Origin: Neotamlana sedimentorum | GTDB lineage: Bacteria > Bacteroidota > Bacteroidia > Flavobacteriales > Flavobacteriaceae | Direction: 5' to 3' | Assembly: GCF_000943565.1 (NCBI RefSeq) | Contig: NZ_JTDW01000005.1 | Span: 434,001 to 498,000 of the forward strand | Length of the DNA stretch: 64,000 nucleotides | Made by a program: the position numbers and the translations under genes | Notes under the pieces: generated by a model | Databases searched by the model: none | The model's input: only the letters and a program-made list of their open reading frames with translations | What the model was told of the DNA's origin: nothing | In this document: positions 26,948 to 36,078 of the stretch, piece by piece | How the letters are laid out: every line of letters starts with the position of its first letter | Position numbering within the stretch: position 1 is the first letter of the stretch

Positions 26948-28041
26948 GCTTCGCAATACATGGTTAGCTCAATTTGGTTTTCTGTTCGATCAAATTGATA
27001 TTTATAAGGATTATTTCTAAACTTAGTAATTATTTCTTCTAAAATGATATTATTTATGGTTTCCATGGCTAATACGGGAATGCTTTTTTTACCCAATAGT
27101 TTCTTCATATTATTTTTTAGCTTTTCCCTGGAAGAAAAATCGGTTATTTTAAGCTGAATAACTCCATCTTTAATATTATGAAGATGCGCTAAAAAGGCTT
27201 TTAGTTCTAAGTTGGAAGCTTTTAAATAAAATACTTTATCGCATGCATTATTCAATTGGTTATAATGATTAGTAACAGGAAGCTTTCCCCATTCTAAATC
27301 CTGATTTACTTGGGTTCGTTTTGAAGCTTCAGTAAAATTCATATAAGCATGATTGATGCGCTCTAACTGGGAATGAAACGGATGTTTACTTAATTTACTT
27401 CTGTAGGCTTTAGGATGCCATTGATGCTTCACTAAAATCTCTTTATCATAAAAATTAACCGACAACCCTTGATTTTTCATTCGGATATGAACATCGGTAT
27501 CTTCGGCTCCCCAACCATGATAAAACTCATCGTAACCATTTAGCTTTTTTAATACATCGGTTGGAAACATAGTGTTTCCTGTAACCTCATTATTACCAGG
27601 AAAATCTACTTTATAATCAATAAACTCTTTATTTAATTCAGATTCTTCTTCCGATAAAAAACCGTATAGAAAATAATGAACTTCATTGAGTTTTGCAAGT
27701 GTATTTGCCGTTTTAATAAAATCTGGATGAAACATTAAATCGATATCTCCAACCATAAAATATGGTGTCTCGCAAGCTTTTAAAGCAATGTTTATAGCGC
27801 GACACTTGTTCCATAATTGCCCTGAAACTTCACAGGACACAAAATTAATTTTAGGAAAATCTTGCAGTAATTTTTTTAAATCTTTTAAATAATTGGCATC
27901 CGAACCATAATCGACCAAAGTACACACAAAGCTCTGTTTGCTTTGCTTTTTTAAAGATGTTAAACATTGTTTTACAATGCGTAAATCTCTATTTCTGTTG
28001 GTTAACACCATTGATATGTTTTCGGTTACTGTATGCTTCAT
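26944..28041 (-). CDS. GT2 glycosyltransferase with galactosyltransferase-type C-terminus
   Basis: A 365-residue GT-A enzyme. The N-terminal half has SMVLTNRNRDLRIVKQCLTS, LVDYGSD and FMVGDIDLMFHPDF, where DID is the metal-binding triplet. The segment YHGWGAEDTDVHIRMKNQGL is the hallmark of the Glyco_transf_7C module found in chondroitin synthases and beta-galactosyl/GalNAc transferases, in which the E-D pair provides the catalytic base. The last 100 residues are unassigned. It abuts the upstream GT2 without a gap. A Gal, GalNAc or GlcA donor is plausible. Confidence 0.87.
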   Translation of the reverse strand: MKHTVTENISMVLTNRNRDLRIVKQCLTSLKKQSKQSFVCTLVDYGSDANYLKDLKKLLQDFPKINFVSCEVSGQLWNKCRAINIALKACETPYFMVGDIDLMFHPDFIKTANTLAKLNEVHYFLYGFLSEEESELNKEFIDYKVDFPGNNEVTGNTMFPTDVLKKLNGYDEFYHGWGAEDTDVHIRMKNQGLSVNFYDKEILVKHQWHPKAYRSKLSKHPFHSQLERINHAYMNFTEASKRTQVNQDLEWGKLPVTNHYNQLNNACDKVFYLKASNLELKAFLAHLHNIKDGVIQLKITDFSSREKLKNNMKKLLGKKSIPVLAMETINNIILEEIITKFRNNPYKYQFDRTENQIELTMYCEA

Positions 28042-28962
28042 TTAAATTAACTTTACCGATTTTAAAACCGAATAAACATAAAATTTAACAAACCCAAGTT
28101 TGTTTTCTTGTTTAAATATGGTTTTCAAAAATAACGCAAAGGCTTTAAAGTATTTTTTTTCGCGATTGTATAAACTTACCAATTGTTTCTTTTTATCGTT
28201 TATACTTTTGTTAATAATAGCCTTTTTATGCAAAAAAGTATCATCCGAAGCTATATCTTCTAAAATTTTAAGATTAACAGTTTCAATATCGCTTAATGTT
28301 TTTCTAAGTTTTGCAGACACTCCAATTTCCATTCTGTAAACAGCAGTAAAATCATTTAAAAAATGAATTTTCCCTCCATTTTTTAAAACCCACAAATAGG
28401 TTGGCCAATCGCCATAAGGATATTTTAAAATCCAATTTGGTAAAGGTTCTTGCTTTGGTATATTCCTAAATAGAGTTGTTACCGACGGTAATACATTTTT
28501 AAAAATTAAATCGTTAAACTCGAAATAAGTTTTGCTATGTTCTTTTTTTTCTTCAACTAAGGTATTGTCCTTAAATAGTTTGTGATAATTGGTGCCAACA
28601 ATAGCAAAATCTGGATTTGCTTCAAGAAAATCGACTTGTTTTTGTAGTTTAAATTCATCAATCCAATAATCGTCACCATCACAAATAGCTATATATTTTC
28701 CCCGACAAGCTTTAATAGTCCGCATATAATTGGCTATCAATCCAATATTTTTGTCTAAAGGAGGTAATAACTTTATTTTTGTAGGATGTGATAAAGCATA
28801 CCTTTCACATATGGTTCGCGTGGCATCAGTACTGCAATCCTCTCCAATAACTAATTGATAATCAAAATCTGTTTTTTGCATCAAAACACTTTCTATACTT
28901 CGAGCTATAAATTGTTCTTGATTATAGGTAAGCATGAAAATACTAACGGTGCTATCTACCAT
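28042..28962 (-). CDS. Glycosyltransferase family 2
   Basis: A 306-residue GT-A enzyme with SIFMLTYNQEQFIARSIESV, VIGEDCSTDATR, IAICDGDDYWID (DxD motif GDD near 95-97), NPDFAIVGTNYHKLF and a C-terminal basic helix-rich region of about 90 residues. This arrangement (MLTYNQ, GEDCSTD, DGDDYW) is seen in GT2 enzymes of O-antigen and capsule loci. The gene starts directly before a related GT2 and abuts the galactosyltransferase-type gene. The donor is unknown. Confidence 0.9.
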   Translation of the reverse strand: MVDSTVSIFMLTYNQEQFIARSIESVLMQKTDFDYQLVIGEDCSTDATRTICERYALSHPTKIKLLPPLDKNIGLIANYMRTIKACRGKYIAICDGDDYWIDEFKLQKQVDFLEANPDFAIVGTNYHKLFKDNTLVEEKKEHSKTYFEFNDLIFKNVLPSVTTLFRNIPKQEPLPNWILKYPYGDWPTYLWVLKNGGKIHFLNDFTAVYRMEIGVSAKLRKTLSDIETVNLKILEDIASDDTFLHKKAIINKSINDKKKQLVSLYNREKKYFKAFALFLKTIFKQENKLGFVKFYVYSVLKSVKLI

Positions 28963-28971
28963 TTAAAATTT

Positions 28972-29796
28972 CTAATTATGTTTAAAAATATAAAAACCAA
29001 AAAAGGTTTTACAAAATAAGTTTAATACCTTTTTTCTACCTTTTAATAGTTTCATTTTTTTTAGCGCCTCTATTTCAGATTTTAAAGTAATGAAAGAACC
29101 TTGGTGCTTTACATAAAAATCAGCATGTTTAATACTTAAATAGTTGTATAAATCCTTTTTGTCTGAAACATCCAAATTTGTATGTCTTGATTTTTCTTTT
29201 ATTCTATAATAAAAACCTACGTAATCTAATTGAGATACATGGCCTCCATTTTTTAATACTGCAATCCAAAATTCCCAGTCTTCAAGACCTAATACCATAT
29301 TTAGATCATAACCTCCTACACGTTCCCATTCCGTTTTTCTATAAAGCGCTGAGCAAAAAATCATGTTATATAAACCTAATTTAGAAATATCAAATACGGG
29401 TAAATTCCAAACTCCAGATTCAGAACCAAATTTTTCTGCCTTAGTATACACTACTTTAAGGGTTGGGTCTTTTAGAAATTCGTTAATAGTTAATTTCAAA
29501 TAATCACTACCAATTTTATCATCGGCATCTAAAGGCAATATAAATTCTCCATCTGCTTTTGTAATTCCTAAATTACGTGCACTACATATCCCTCCGTTTT
29601 TTTTATTAATGTATTTAAAACGAATGTCTTTTGCCAACCATTCTTTAGCTATTTGTTCTGTATTATCAGGGCTACCATCATCAACAATAATACATTCCCA
29701 GTCTTGATAACTTTGATTCATTACTGACTGCAATGCATCATCCAAATACTGCGCTTGATTATAACATGGAACTATTATGGATACTAATGGGCTCAT
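28972..29796 (-). CDS. Glycosyltransferase family 2
   Basis: A 274-residue GT-A enzyme: SIIVPCYNQAQYLDDALQSV, CIIVDDGSPDNTEQIAKEW, GICSARNLGI, LPLDADDKIG (DxD) and the acceptor segment LGLEDWEFWIAVLKNGGHVS. It is closely similar to the genes at 31616 and 32476 (same DDGSPDNTEQI and G-x-EDWEFW phrases), so these are recent paralogues. The reading can begin one codon earlier at a TTG; ATG at 29796 is preferred. It ends in a short basic tail with a hydrophobic patch. Confidence 0.9.
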   Translation of the reverse strand: MSPLVSIIVPCYNQAQYLDDALQSVMNQSYQDWECIIVDDGSPDNTEQIAKEWLAKDIRFKYINKKNGGICSARNLGITKADGEFILPLDADDKIGSDYLKLTINEFLKDPTLKVVYTKAEKFGSESGVWNLPVFDISKLGLYNMIFCSALYRKTEWERVGGYDLNMVLGLEDWEFWIAVLKNGGHVSQLDYVGFYYRIKEKSRHTNLDVSDKKDLYNYLSIKHADFYVKHQGSFITLKSEIEALKKMKLLKGRKKVLNLFCKTFFGFYIFKHN

Positions 29797-29805
29797 CAAC
29801 TTATT

Positions 29806-30837
29806 TTAAACGTTTTGTTTTAATTTCAATGCCTGTTTTTCAATTAAATGCCAAGATAAAAAACCAAACCCAATTGATAAAAAAATGGAATATAGCATTA
29901 ATGTATAAGTATTCATTTTAAAAAACCACATCAAGGCTTGCTGGATAGGAAAACTATAAATATAAATACCATAGGAGGCATCTCCTAATTTAGAAAAGTC
30001 TTTCAAGCCTATAAAAGGAACAAACCCTATTAATAATATTAAAAAAGGCAAAACTATATGTTTTACTAAATCATAATAATTAAAATAAAGCGAACAAAGA
30101 AAGATACTTACAGTAACAAACAAAAATGTCTTTTTATTTTTAAATGTTTCTAATTGCAAGGATGCTAACACACTGCCTGCAATGAAGAAAGTTCCTAAAT
30201 TGAGTATATGTAAACCTAATAAATTCATAAAACTAGCACCGGCAAACTTAGGTAGATAAAAATTATATAGTATGTAAAAAACGAAAAAAGTTAAGATTAA
30301 TACATACGAAATAATCCATTTTTTGTTTCTAATAAAAAAAAGAAAAGACAGAGCAATGTATAAGCTAAACTCGTATCTAATAGTCCAAAGGGAACCGTTT
30401 ATGGAACGATATGTATTGGTATCAAAAACACCTTGTATACTCGATTGAAATCCATACAAACTTAAATTATAAGGTACATAGGTATATACTTCTTTACTTT
30501 TTAAAAAAGAAATCTCGCCAGTATAGACAAATGCTACTAAAATTAATGAAAGACATAAAACGACAACAAGTGCCGGAAAAATTCTTAAAAATCGTTTTTT
30601 ATAATATATTAAAAGGCTTTTACTTCTTTGTAAACTTTGAAAAATAAAATACCCACTAATAATAAAAAAACCACTTAATCCTATTTGAGAAAAAGATAAT
30701 TGCCCATTGGACAATTTATTAATCCCTGTGTTTTCTTCGTCACCTCCTGATAAGGCATAAGCATGTGAAATGACAACAAAAATTGCAAACAAAAAACGCA
30801 AAAAATCAAAATTATTATTTTTAATTCTTTTTACCAT
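29806..30837 (-). CDS. Acyltransferase 3 family membrane O-acyltransferase
   Basis: A 343-residue polytopic protein with about ten hydrophobic segments. The N-terminal FDFLRFLFAIFVVISHAYAL carries the family's catalytic histidine near residue 24, followed by FSQIGLSGFFIISGYFIF and later SLWTIRYEFSLYI. Known: such enzymes move acetyl or succinyl groups from a cytoplasmic CoA donor across the membrane to surface glycans. Set among GT genes, it very probably acetylates a sugar of this polysaccharide. The gaps of 2 and 9 bases fit co-transcription. Confidence 0.91.
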   Translation of the reverse strand: MVKRIKNNNFDFLRFLFAIFVVISHAYALSGGDEENTGINKLSNGQLSFSQIGLSGFFIISGYFIFQSLQRSKSLLIYYKKRFLRIFPALVVVLCLSLILVAFVYTGEISFLKSKEVYTYVPYNLSLYGFQSSIQGVFDTNTYRSINGSLWTIRYEFSLYIALSFLFFIRNKKWIISYVLILTFFVFYILYNFYLPKFAGASFMNLLGLHILNLGTFFIAGSVLASLQLETFKNKKTFLFVTVSIFLCSLYFNYYDLVKHIVLPFLILLIGFVPFIGLKDFSKLGDASYGIYIYSFPIQQALMWFFKMNTYTLMLYSIFLSIGFGFLSWHLIEKQALKLKQNV

Positions 30838-30839
30838 TC

Positions 30840-31619
30840 TTAAAATTGCTTCGGCTTATTCATAATAAATTTTATCAAATAGAAAAAACGTAAAAACGCA
30901 TACTTTACTTCTACTAAAAAATGCTTGATATTGTTACTTAAACTTCCTAATAATCCTTTTAAGGCTTGAAAAAAACTAACATCTTGATGCCACAGTTGGT
31001 AATTGCCTAACACATCATTTTTAAACCTAAAAAACAATTGCTTTTTGGTTCGCTTGATGTTGTATGCAAAAATGGCTGGCACAAAATCAATATCGTAACC
31101 TGCATTTAAAACCCTTACTGTCCATTCTTTATCCTCAAAAGTTGGTACATCTTCCCTAAAAGGATGTTGCTCCCACACAGTTCTACTAAAGGCAGAACCC
31201 GAAAATATCAATCCTGATTTATTGGGATCTTGTTTTGCCGAAATGTTATTGATATAATTTTTATAATCGTTAGGTTGATGCAGGCATCGTAGTCCTGCCA
31301 AATTAGGGTTTTCTTGAAACTTTGCCTTAATCAATTTGAAAAAATCGTGACTTACAGGATACGAATGCGCACTAAAAATAACTACTATGGGGTTTTTAGC
31401 TGCTTTGGCACATATATTAGCACTTCCTCCAAAACTATACTGTTCTATAGTGACAATACGAGCATGATATTGGGTTGCTATGGATAAACTTGCATCGGTA
31501 GATAGGTTGTCTAGCACTATAATTTCATCAACATCATCGGCGTAGCGTTCTGTTAAATTTTTCAACAAAAACTGCAAAGCATCTGCTTGATTTTTATTTC
31601 TAATAACAACTGAAATCAT
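30840..31619 (-). CDS. GT2-like glycosyltransferase with SAH in place of DxD
   Basis: A 259-residue enzyme of the GT2 type: VVIRNKNQADALQFLLKNL, IIVLDNLSTDASLSIATQY and FSFGGSANICAKAA-like sequence, but the place of the DxD metal motif holds VVIFSAHSYPVSHDF. A SAH motif at this site is known in a subgroup of bacterial GT2 proteins and may mark a different metal mode. The segment PTFEDKEWTVRVLNAGYDID supplies the ED base. The last 60 residues have hydrophobic and basic patches. It overlaps the upstream GT2 by four bases. Confidence 0.84.
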   Translation of the reverse strand: MISVVIRNKNQADALQFLLKNLTERYADDVDEIIVLDNLSTDASLSIATQYHARIVTIEQYSFGGSANICAKAAKNPIVVIFSAHSYPVSHDFFKLIKAKFQENPNLAGLRCLHQPNDYKNYINNISAKQDPNKSGLIFSGSAFSRTVWEQHPFREDVPTFEDKEWTVRVLNAGYDIDFVPAIFAYNIKRTKKQLFFRFKNDVLGNYQLWHQDVSFFQALKGLLGSLSNNIKHFLVEVKYAFLRFFYLIKFIMNKPKQF

Positions 31620-32479
31620 TCTTTTTTATTTGCTTGTGACAATAATTTATAAACTATTCTAAAAGGCTTCATGACCCCTTTTCCTATTTTATATTCCAAT
31701 GAATTCTTGATTTTCATTTTTCCCAAACGATGGGTTTTTATATAATAAAAAAGCACTTTGGCAGTATTATCAAAATGTTTTGTATAAAGTTCTTTGTGCT
31801 TGCGAAAAATATACTCCATACTAGCTTCAGAGTGTATGTTAACAGTATCTACCAACATTGATTTTTTAGCCTTTCTATAATAAAATAAAAATGCTTCAAC
31901 AATTTGAAATTTCCAGCCTCTTTTGGTAACATTCAACCAAAATTCCCAATCTTCAAACCCTTTTTTCATGGTTTCATCGTAACCTCCTACCTCATCCCAA
32001 CAAGTTCTCCTATATATTGAAGAGCACACTAATTTATTTTCAAACAATATATCTACATAATTTGAGCCCGATGCTTTACATTCCTTTATAATATTTAATT
32101 TATTTCCTACAAAAAAATATCGATAGCAAGATACAATTCCTAAATCACTATTTTTATTTAATACAGGAACTGTTTTTTTTAGATAATCTGGATGTAAAAT
32201 ATCATCGGCATCTAAAGGTAAAATAAATACTCCTAAACTGTTTTTTATACCAAAATTTCTTGCCGAAGATAAACCACCATTTTCTTGATATACATATTTA
32301 AATCGAGCATCCTTCTCTAGCCATTGTTTGGTTATTTGTTCTGTATTATCAGGACTTCCATCATTTACAACAATACATTCCCAATTAGTATAGGTTTGGT
32401 CCGAAACAGATTGCAAGGCTTCACTTAAATAATGAGCTTGATTATAACAGGGAACGATTATAGACACCAAAACACTCAT
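31616..32479 (-). CDS. Glycosyltransferase family 2
   Basis: A 287-residue GT-A enzyme: SIIVPCYNQAHYLSEALQSV, CIVVNDGSPDNTEQITKQWL, GLSSARNFGI, LPLDADDILHPDYL and MKKGFEDWEFWLNVTKRGW. It is the nearest relative of the gene at 28972 and of the next gene upstream, with which it overlaps by four bases. The motif DADD is intact, so it is probably active. Different C-terminal tails suggest different acceptors. Confidence 0.9.
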   Translation of the reverse strand: MSVLVSIIVPCYNQAHYLSEALQSVSDQTYTNWECIVVNDGSPDNTEQITKQWLEKDARFKYVYQENGGLSSARNFGIKNSLGVFILPLDADDILHPDYLKKTVPVLNKNSDLGIVSCYRYFFVGNKLNIIKECKASGSNYVDILFENKLVCSSIYRRTCWDEVGGYDETMKKGFEDWEFWLNVTKRGWKFQIVEAFLFYYRKAKKSMLVDTVNIHSEASMEYIFRKHKELYTKHFDNTAKVLFYYIKTHRLGKMKIKNSLEYKIGKGVMKPFRIVYKLLSQANKKE

Positions 32480-33324
32480 CTTTTTACAACTTTATTTTTT
32501 AAGTAACGTAAAGGCGCAAAAAACAATGACCCTATGTTATATTCTTTTGAATTTTTCACTTTGTATATGCTATTTCTTAAAAGTGAATTTTGTCTTAATA
32601 ATTGAAAAACATAAAAATCAAGATGCTTTTCATAAACTTCTTTATGTTTTAAATAGATATATTGCCTTAACTCTAAATCATGATTTTGTAACGCCTTTTG
32701 GTCTCTTGAAAACTTCTTCACCCTATAATGAGACAAGACTTCTTTTATGATATGAATAGTTCCTCCTAGTTTTAAAACAGCAATCCAAAACTCCCAATCT
32801 TCATAACCACCTACCATTTTTTCATCAAACCCTCCAACAGCTTCCCAACATATTTTTCGAAACATAGAGCTAGCTCTTGCGTTATTAATTACTATAAAAT
32901 CTTTCAAATCCCCTCCCAAAGGTTCTATAATATCAATTGTTTTATCCTTCTTAAAGGTTCTGCAATAACTACTTACTGCAACAAGTTGCTTATTATCATT
33001 TAGAACCTCAACCGCCTTTTCAATAAAAGTGGGTTCATAATAATCATCGGCATCTAAGTTTAAAATATAGTCTGTTTTGGCTAGACTGATGGCTGTATTT
33101 CGAGCATGACTTACTCCTTTATTTTCCTGATAAACAATATGCACTCCAGGATGCTCAATTTGTTTTAAAACATTTCTAGTTGCTGCATTAGAGCCATCAT
33201 CAACAATAATAATCTGCTCTGGTAACAATGTTTGATTGTATAAAGATTGTAATGCCTGCATAATGTATTGCCCATCATTATAACAGGGAATAATTGCAGT
33301 TACATTACTTTTTGAGTTTGTCAT
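32476..33324 (-). CDS. Glycosyltransferase family 2
   Basis: A 282-residue GT-A enzyme: TAIIPCYNDGQYIMQALQSL, IIVDDGSNAATRNVLKQIEH, GVSHARNTAI, LNLDADDYYEPTF and VGGYEDWEFWIAVLKLGGTI. The C-terminal half (HKEVYEKHLDFYVFQLLRQN and NSKEYNIGS) is close to that of the 31616 product, which has KNSLEYKIG and a similar HKELYTKHF. This points to a tandem duplication followed by divergence. It overlaps its neighbour downstream by four bases and follows a GT2 by 26 bases. Confidence 0.9.
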   Translation of the reverse strand: MTNSKSNVTAIIPCYNDGQYIMQALQSLYNQTLLPEQIIIVDDGSNAATRNVLKQIEHPGVHIVYQENKGVSHARNTAISLAKTDYILNLDADDYYEPTFIEKAVEVLNDNKQLVAVSSYCRTFKKDKTIDIIEPLGGDLKDFIVINNARASSMFRKICWEAVGGFDEKMVGGYEDWEFWIAVLKLGGTIHIIKEVLSHYRVKKFSRDQKALQNHDLELRQYIYLKHKEVYEKHLDFYVFQLLRQNSLLRNSIYKVKNSKEYNIGSLFFAPLRYLKNKVVKR

Positions 33325-33350
33325 TGTAGTCTAAGAAAATTACAATTTTA

Positions 33351-34301
33351 TTATCGTCTATACAAAAATGGAAAAAGCATTTGTCTATACCTAATTACAG
33401 GGAAATATTTAATACTAAACATGGTAAATAACAATTGAGGTTGGGAGAAAAAAAATCGTGCCCAAGCTGCAATATCTTGGTATAATTTATTTTGTTGTTT
33501 GTGTTTTAGCATCCATATCCATTTCAAAACATCATCTACAACAGCACTACTAACTTGATTTTTACTGCACCAAATGGCTATGCCTTCGTGCATTTTTATA
33601 TTGTAAACTTTATATAAGCCTTCATTAACAAAAATATTTTCCTCGTGTACACCTCGTATGGCTAGCGGCTTATTTATAATTCCTGTTTCTAAACGGCTTT
33701 TAATGGCCATTTTCCAAAATATATCAGTGTCTTCGGCAACAATTAATGATTCATCAAATAATCCTGTGCGTTCAAAAACACTTTTTTTAACTGTAAGTCC
33801 ATCAATATGAAAATGGCCGCATTTCCCGTATAATAAATTTTTAAACAATGCTTCAGGAGCTACTTTTTGAGTTACGGTATAAAGTTGATGTGTGTTTAAT
33901 TCTAATTCGGTTGCTGGTCTATAAAAATGAAATCCTACCGCATTATAAACACCATCGCAATTTTGATTTTCCTGAAATAACTTAAAATCATTTGCAAATC
34001 GATTTGGTAAAAAATAATCATCAGCATCCAAAAAAGCTATAAATTTACCTGAAGCCTTTTGTATTCCTAAATTTCTACTTGCAGATCGCCCTTTATTAAC
34101 TTTGTTGGGATGATGGTATAATTTAATTCTTATATCTGCATCTTGCAATTGATTAACTATCTCCTGAGTAGCATCGGTACTACCATCATCAATCACTACA
34201 ATTTCGGTTACTTCCGGTTGTTCACATGCAGATTCAACGGCTTTTGTTATAAAACGTTCTGCATTGTAAACTGGAATTATTATGGATAATGAAAATGGCA
34301 C
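33351..34301 (-). CDS. Glycosyltransferase family 2
   Basis: A 316-residue GT-A enzyme: SLSIIIPVYNAERFITKAVE, VVIDDGSTDATQEIVNQLQ, KGRSASRNLGI and IAFLDADDYFLPNRF. The acceptor part FDESLIVAEDTDIFWKMAIK contains the ED pair. The start is GTG at 34301; no ATG lies nearby and the residues after it already enter the first beta-strand, so the GTG is accepted. The final 60 residues are basic and hydrophobic (FPFLYRR end). It lies 11 bases after the FkbM gene. Confidence 0.89.
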   Translation of the reverse strand: MPFSLSIIIPVYNAERFITKAVESACEQPEVTEIVVIDDGSTDATQEIVNQLQDADIRIKLYHHPNKVNKGRSASRNLGIQKASGKFIAFLDADDYFLPNRFANDFKLFQENQNCDGVYNAVGFHFYRPATELELNTHQLYTVTQKVAPEALFKNLLYGKCGHFHIDGLTVKKSVFERTGLFDESLIVAEDTDIFWKMAIKSRLETGIINKPLAIRGVHEENIFVNEGLYKVYNIKMHEGIAIWCSKNQVSSAVVDDVLKWIWMLKHKQQNKLYQDIAAWARFFFSQPQLLFTMFSIKYFPVIRYRQMLFPFLYRR

Positions 34302-34312
34302 GAGCTATAATT

Positions 34313-35224
34313 TTAAGATAGATTTTTATTTTCTGATTTATTATTTTTAAAGGCATAAATCATTCCCGTTAAAGCATCGTAATGTCTTGAAAAATAATCA
34401 AAACCAGAATTAATTAACATGTCTTCTATAATTTTAGAGCCTTTATCGTGCCACTCTAGCAGTAAAACATCAATTTTATTTATCATTCCTGACTGATAAA
34501 GATCTTCTAAAATTTCATATTCCCCGCCTTCACAATCCATTTTTACAATCACTTTTCTGTTACTATGCTCTGATATAATACTACCTATTTCAAAAGTTGC
34601 TGATTCTATTTGAACTTCTCTTTCTTTAGCACTTATATTATTTTGATAACTTGGGCTAGATTTTCCTCGAAGGCCTGTATTTCCTTTGCAATTTTTATCA
34701 AATAAAAACAGTTCTTTACGGCTATTTTTACCCAAACCTATATTTTTTATTGTTGTTATTTTCTGAATTTTATCATTTAATCTAAAATTATATTGCGCTT
34801 GCTCAAAAGTATCCTTTACAGGTTCGAACGCATAAATTTTATCAACAAAATCTAATCTTGAAAAGAAAAGTGACGTTATACCAATATTGGCTCCAATATC
34901 TATGAGAATAGATTTAGAGTCTGTAATAAAATCATAATCATTCCTAACAAATATTTCATTAAGAATATGAAATTCTTCTTCACTTTCCACATAAATATTA
35001 AGGTCTAAAAACCCAACTAAAAATCCCTCTTTATGATTAACTATAGTGAGATTTTTAAATTTATCTTCTAAATTTTGAATGTAATATTTAGATTGGAAAA
35101 GTATATTAAAATTCTCTTTTATTTGATATTTTCTAAGAGGCAATTTTAATCGCGTATTTTCATTCTTTTTATTTATTATTCTGTAACCAAAATTATTAAT
35201 AACCGTGTATAAAAGATTTCTCAT
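34313..35224 (-). CDS. FkbM family methyltransferase
   Basis: A 303-residue class I methyltransferase. The N-terminal 85 residues are basic and shared only with the broken copy at 36079-36259. The SAM domain follows: LIDIGANIGITSLFFSRLDF near 105-124, KIYAFEPVKDTFEQAQYNF, and VKMDCEGGEYEILEDLY near 229-245. Known: FkbM-type enzymes O-methylate polyketides and surface sugars. A methylation of a glycan hydroxyl is likely here. The sequence is strongly AT-rich. Upstream of its start lies the tail of a broken GT2 gene. Confidence 0.9.
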   Translation of the reverse strand: MRNLLYTVINNFGYRIINKKNENTRLKLPLRKYQIKENFNILFQSKYYIQNLEDKFKNLTIVNHKEGFLVGFLDLNIYVESEEEFHILNEIFVRNDYDFITDSKSILIDIGANIGITSLFFSRLDFVDKIYAFEPVKDTFEQAQYNFRLNDKIQKITTIKNIGLGKNSRKELFLFDKNCKGNTGLRGKSSPSYQNNISAKEREVQIESATFEIGSIISEHSNRKVIVKMDCEGGEYEILEDLYQSGMINKIDVLLLEWHDKGSKIIEDMLINSGFDYFSRHYDALTGMIYAFKNNKSENKNLS

Positions 35225-35264
35225 TTATGATGAATTATGTGTTTGTAACTTTTCTATTTTTCTT

Positions 35265-35330
35265 TTAAAAAAGTGACTTTAATTTATGCTTAAAATTATA
35301 TCCGGATAATGCCATAATAGCAAGCATTTG
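35265..35330 (-). pseudogene. C-terminal remnant of a GT2 gene
   Basis: The minus strand reads LAIMALSGYNFKHKLKSLF then stop. This matches the end of the intact GT2 at 36300 (AIVTFPSYNLKHKLKSLF). The distance from the stop codon to the fkbM start is 40 bases in both places. An in-frame TAG lies just upstream, so only about 20 codons survive. It is the 3' end of a lost glycosyltransferase copy. Confidence 0.85.
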
Positions 35331-35352
35331 TAACTATAATTTAAATACTATT

Positions 35353-36078
35353 TTAAGTTTTTTTAGGCTTTTTAATATCAATTTTAGGAAAAATTTGTTT
35401 TCGCTTAATTCCTAAATCATTCAGTAATTTAGAATATTCCCTTACATTCCCCCACAAACCAAATTGATTTGATTCTAACAACAATGTTGCTGTTGTAAGT
35501 TTTTTAAAAGTACTAATTTCCTCAATTAACATACTATAAAATACTTTGTTTTCATTTAAAGAATTTTCAAATCGTATGTAAATTAACAATTCATCGGTCT
35601 GTTTTAATAGTGTCAAAAAGTGCTCAATTGACACACTATATTCTTTCACATTTTGCGCTGAGTTTAATGAAACAATTGGAATTACAAATAAAAAACAAAT
35701 GGGTTTATTATAATACAATTTAATAAGTTGATCGCAACGTTTTTTTATTTTGTTCTTAAGCGGTGTAGCGGTTATTAAATCGTTATAATGATAAAAAGTA
35801 GATTCAGGATATTTTCCAGCAAACACTTTACCTTCTTTATTTCGCTTTAAATCCCTTAAAAAAAACTTAAAATCATCTTTAATATTTGCATAAACATAGT
35901 CTAATGCTAATAGCGGACTTGTCAATAACCAATCAAATGGTAAACTTTCTTTGCGCAATGTCATCATGTTTAACAGATATGCAGGATGACAATCATATCC
36001 TATTGGCACTATTATTTTATTTGATTTATAATTTCTATTTATCTTAATTAAATAATTAAATGGTAACTGTATTTTCAT
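35353..36078 (-). CDS. DUF1796 family putative papain-like cysteine peptidase
   Basis: A 241-residue protein. The N-terminal IVPIGYDCHPAYLLNMMTLR is the family hallmark with its candidate nucleophile Cys near residue 30, followed by KESLPFDWLLTSP. A later STFYHYNDLI holds a candidate catalytic His. Known: DUF1796 members are predicted papain-like peptidases or transferases, often found in capsule loci; no activity is established. The gene starts exactly where the broken fkbM remnant ends and stops shortly before the GT2 remnant, so it appears to have replaced the middle of a duplicated GT2-fkbM block. There is no signal peptide. Confidence 0.8.
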   Translation of the reverse strand: MKIQLPFNYLIKINRNYKSNKIIVPIGYDCHPAYLLNMMTLRKESLPFDWLLTSPLLALDYVYANIKDDFKFFLRDLKRNKEGKVFAGKYPESTFYHYNDLITATPLKNKIKKRCDQLIKLYYNKPICFLFVIPIVSLNSAQNVKEYSVSIEHFLTLLKQTDELLIYIRFENSLNENKVFYSMLIEEISTFKKLTTATLLLESNQFGLWGNVREYSKLLNDLGIKRKQIFPKIDIKKPKKT

